Shown here one piece after another: positions 61,215 through 62,444 of a stretch of 62,444 bases of DNA; the first letter of the stretch is position 1, and each line of letters opens with the position of its first letter. The translations under genes and the position numbers were made by a program. Under the pieces are notes generated by a model. The model was not told the DNA's origin. It searched no databases and was given only the letters and a program-made list of their open reading frames with translations. Source of the DNA: Rhizobium sullae (GTDB lineage: Bacteria; Pseudomonadota; Alphaproteobacteria; Rhizobiales; Rhizobiaceae); assembly GCF_900169785.1 (NCBI RefSeq), contig NZ_FWER01000028.1, positions 155-62,598 of the forward strand, read 5' to 3'.

Positions 61215-61868
61215 TCAATCCGCGACTTCCGCTCCACCTGCATCCTTCTTGAACGTGATCGAGACGGGCGCCTCACCATTGGCCGCGATCTGCAACTGGA
61301 GTGTCTTCGGTGAAGGCGTCGTGTACAGCATGGAGTTTTCATTGGCGCGATAATGCGTCTGCGCGGCCGCCCAGTCAGCGACACCTTTGAGATCGAAATG
61401 CAGCGCTGTGGTTTTTCCCGCAGCCACCGTGAAACCGGACAGGTCGCGATAGATGCTTTCGGTCTTGGCGTTCGTATCGTCGGTCAGCGTCAGATACATT
61501 TTCAATCCCTTGAGATCGGCCTTGCCGTCGTTCGACATGGCGAGTTCCAGATGATCAGAAACGTTCTTCTTCGTGACCGGATCGAAATTGTCCTCTACCT
61601 TGGCGGAGAGAACGCGGATCGTCGCCGGCGTCCCGGTCTGGACAATCGGGTTATCGAGCTCCGTCGGTCTGGCGTCGGCCTTGTCGTTCTGACCGTCGCC
61701 GTCCGTATCCGCGATCAGGGGATCGGTCCCCAGCAGTTTCTCGGCAATATCGGGGATGCCGTCATTGTCGCTATCGAGGGGAGCCGAGACCGCAGGTGCA
61801 GCAAAGGCTGTGAGACCAAGGAGAAGGAAGCTCGAGACGAGAAAATTCGTCTGTTTGACGTGGGTCAT
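61215..61868 (-). CDS. Exported protein with thrombospondin type 3-like calcium repeats
   Basis: This 217-residue protein has a signal peptide (FLVSSFLLLGLTAFAAPAVSA, cut near residue 29). Directly after it come two Asp-rich calcium-binding repeats (DSDNDGIPDIAEKLLGTDP and DTDGDGQNDKADA), as in thrombospondin type 3 or dockerin-like repeats. The remaining 140 residues look like a beta-sandwich (IRVLSAKVEDNFD, HLELAMSNDGKADLKGLKMY). It is probably periplasmic or secreted. The gene is two bases after the ABC-2 permease frame on the same strand, so the pair likely formed one operon with genes now lost beyond the IS element. Confidence 0.75.
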   Translation of the reverse strand: MTHVKQTNFLVSSFLLLGLTAFAAPAVSAPLDSDNDGIPDIAEKLLGTDPLIADTDGDGQNDKADARPTELDNPIVQTGTPATIRVLSAKVEDNFDPVTKKNVSDHLELAMSNDGKADLKGLKMYLTLTDDTNAKTESIYRDLSGFTVAAGKTTALHFDLKGVADWAAAQTHYRANENSMLYTTPSPKTLQLQIAANGEAPVSITFKKDAGGAEVAD

Positions 61869-61870
61869 GG

Positions 61871-62338
61871 TCAGTCCTTTTTGAGGTTTGCGATGTTGAA
61901 CGGAAGCATAAACAGGGCGGCGAGAAGGGCTGCGGACAGGCCGATCAGCCAAGCGGCGTCGCTCCAGCGATCCCGCATGACGGTAACGAGTGGTTGACCG
62001 TAGTAGATTTCCTTGATGCCAAGGGCTGCGAAGCACCAGCGCTCAAGATGTTTGGCGGGCGACAGCTGTTCAATGCCGTCACGGACCGTTTCATAGGTCG
62101 CAAAGGACGTCATGATCTGTTTTTCCTGCGGCTTGGCGATGCCGAGTGTACGAAAGACGCCGGCACCAACCTGATTGTCGGGATCGAGCGTATCGCCGAT
62201 CTGCGGCGCGATCAGAACCAAGGTAAGCCAGATGGCGAAGGCGGCCATGATGGCGTGCGCCGGCCGGCGCATGTGGAGCGCCAGAATCAAGCCGAGCAGG
62301 AAGAACGATCCGACGGGTGATGTCACGTTGTCAGCGGC
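61871..62338 (-). pseudogene. ABC-2-type permease, C-terminal remnant
   Basis: About 150 residues with three hydrophobic helices (SFFLLGLILALHM, AIMAAFAIWLTLVLIAPQIG, AAWLIGLSAALLAALFMLPF) resemble the end of an ABC-2 (NosY/GldF-like) permease. An in-frame TAA at 62339-62341 stands just upstream, and an IS6-type transposase gene starts 24 bases further on. The gene is therefore truncated at its 5' end, probably by IS insertion. A GTG at 62326 could still start a short product, but a working permease is unlikely. Confidence 0.6.
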
Positions 62339-62364
62339 TTAACGGTTGTCGGTAATGGGTTGGG

Positions 62365-62444
62365 ATGAACAGTCCGGCCGTAAGCTACAAGAACCACCGC
62401 TTTCCACCGCAGATCATCGCCCGTGCGGTCTGGCTGTATTTTCG
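62365..62444 (+). mobile_element. IS6-family transposase, N-terminal part (cut by window edge)
   Basis: The ATG at 62365 opens MNSPAVSYKNHRF followed by PPQIIARAVWLYF, the typical first residues of IS6-family transposases (…RFPxxII..AVWLYFRF). The gene runs off the right edge. The terminal inverted repeat should lie between about 62327 and 62364, but I cannot define it with only one end available. Confidence 0.85.

Overview
The window reads as accessory DNA (plasmid, chromid or island) of an alphaproteobacterium of the Rhizobiaceae (Rhizobium, Ensifer or Agrobacterium type). The basis is GC-rich coding sequence, SyrB-family and BA14K-like proteins typical of rhizobia, the large number of ABC importers and catabolic operons, and IS66 and IS6 family sequences. 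No rRNA, tRNA, CRISPR array or replication gene was seen. About a dozen decayed genes lie between the intact operons.

Layout. 1-3.8 kb: a phosphorelay operon (NarL-type kinase end, LuxR-type regulator, hybrid CHASE3/PAS kinase, lone receiver). 3.9-5.3 kb: two SyrB-like proteins with related C-terminal coiled coils. 5.3-6.7 kb: a train of pseudogenes (biotin-dependent carboxylase, MaoC dehydratase, CitE lyase). 6.7-8.4 kb: small exported proteins. 8.4-16.6 kb: an RND efflux system (outer-membrane lipoprotein, adaptor, pump) with its own two-component system. Three of its promoters carry the same fourfold 10-11 bp repeat. 16.8-18.5 kb: a patatin-like lipoprotein and an IS66 remnant.

18.6-24.2 kb: a minus-strand operon for a cobalt-type nitrile hydratase (CobW GTPase, DUF1097 membrane protein, beta, alpha, activator) followed by the cobalt transporter CbtB/CbtA, a small protein and a GlxA-type AraC regulator. 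24.9-29 kb: an alpha/beta hydrolase and an MHS-family transporter behind a near-consensus sigma-54 promoter, with a divergent PAS/AAA+/Fis activator and a palindromic candidate activator site between them. 29.4-37.2 kb: a peptide-type ABC importer with a DapA-family lyase and a GMC oxidoreductase. 37.8-44.4 kb: an amidase, two ferredoxin-reductase-like flavoproteins, a MocR/PdxR regulator, a rubredoxin and a PaiB-like protein.

44.5-45.5 kb is a mosaic of gene fragments (NorD, LysR, GMC). 45.7-57.6 kb is one long plus-strand operon: a PAS protein coupled to an AAA+ regulator that lacks GAFTGA, a polyamine-type ABC importer, an aldehyde dehydrogenase, a GabT-like aminotransferase, glutaryl-CoA dehydrogenase and a CaiB-type CoA-transferase. 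This fits uptake of a C5 amine (cadaverine or 5-aminovalerate) and its breakdown through glutarate and glutaryl-CoA. 57.6-62.4 kb: further remnants (3-hydroxyacyl-CoA dehydrogenase, possible RidA, transketolase, glutathione S-transferase), a LysR/DoxX divergent pair, a calcium-repeat exported protein, a truncated ABC-2 permease and the start of an IS6-family transposase at the right edge.
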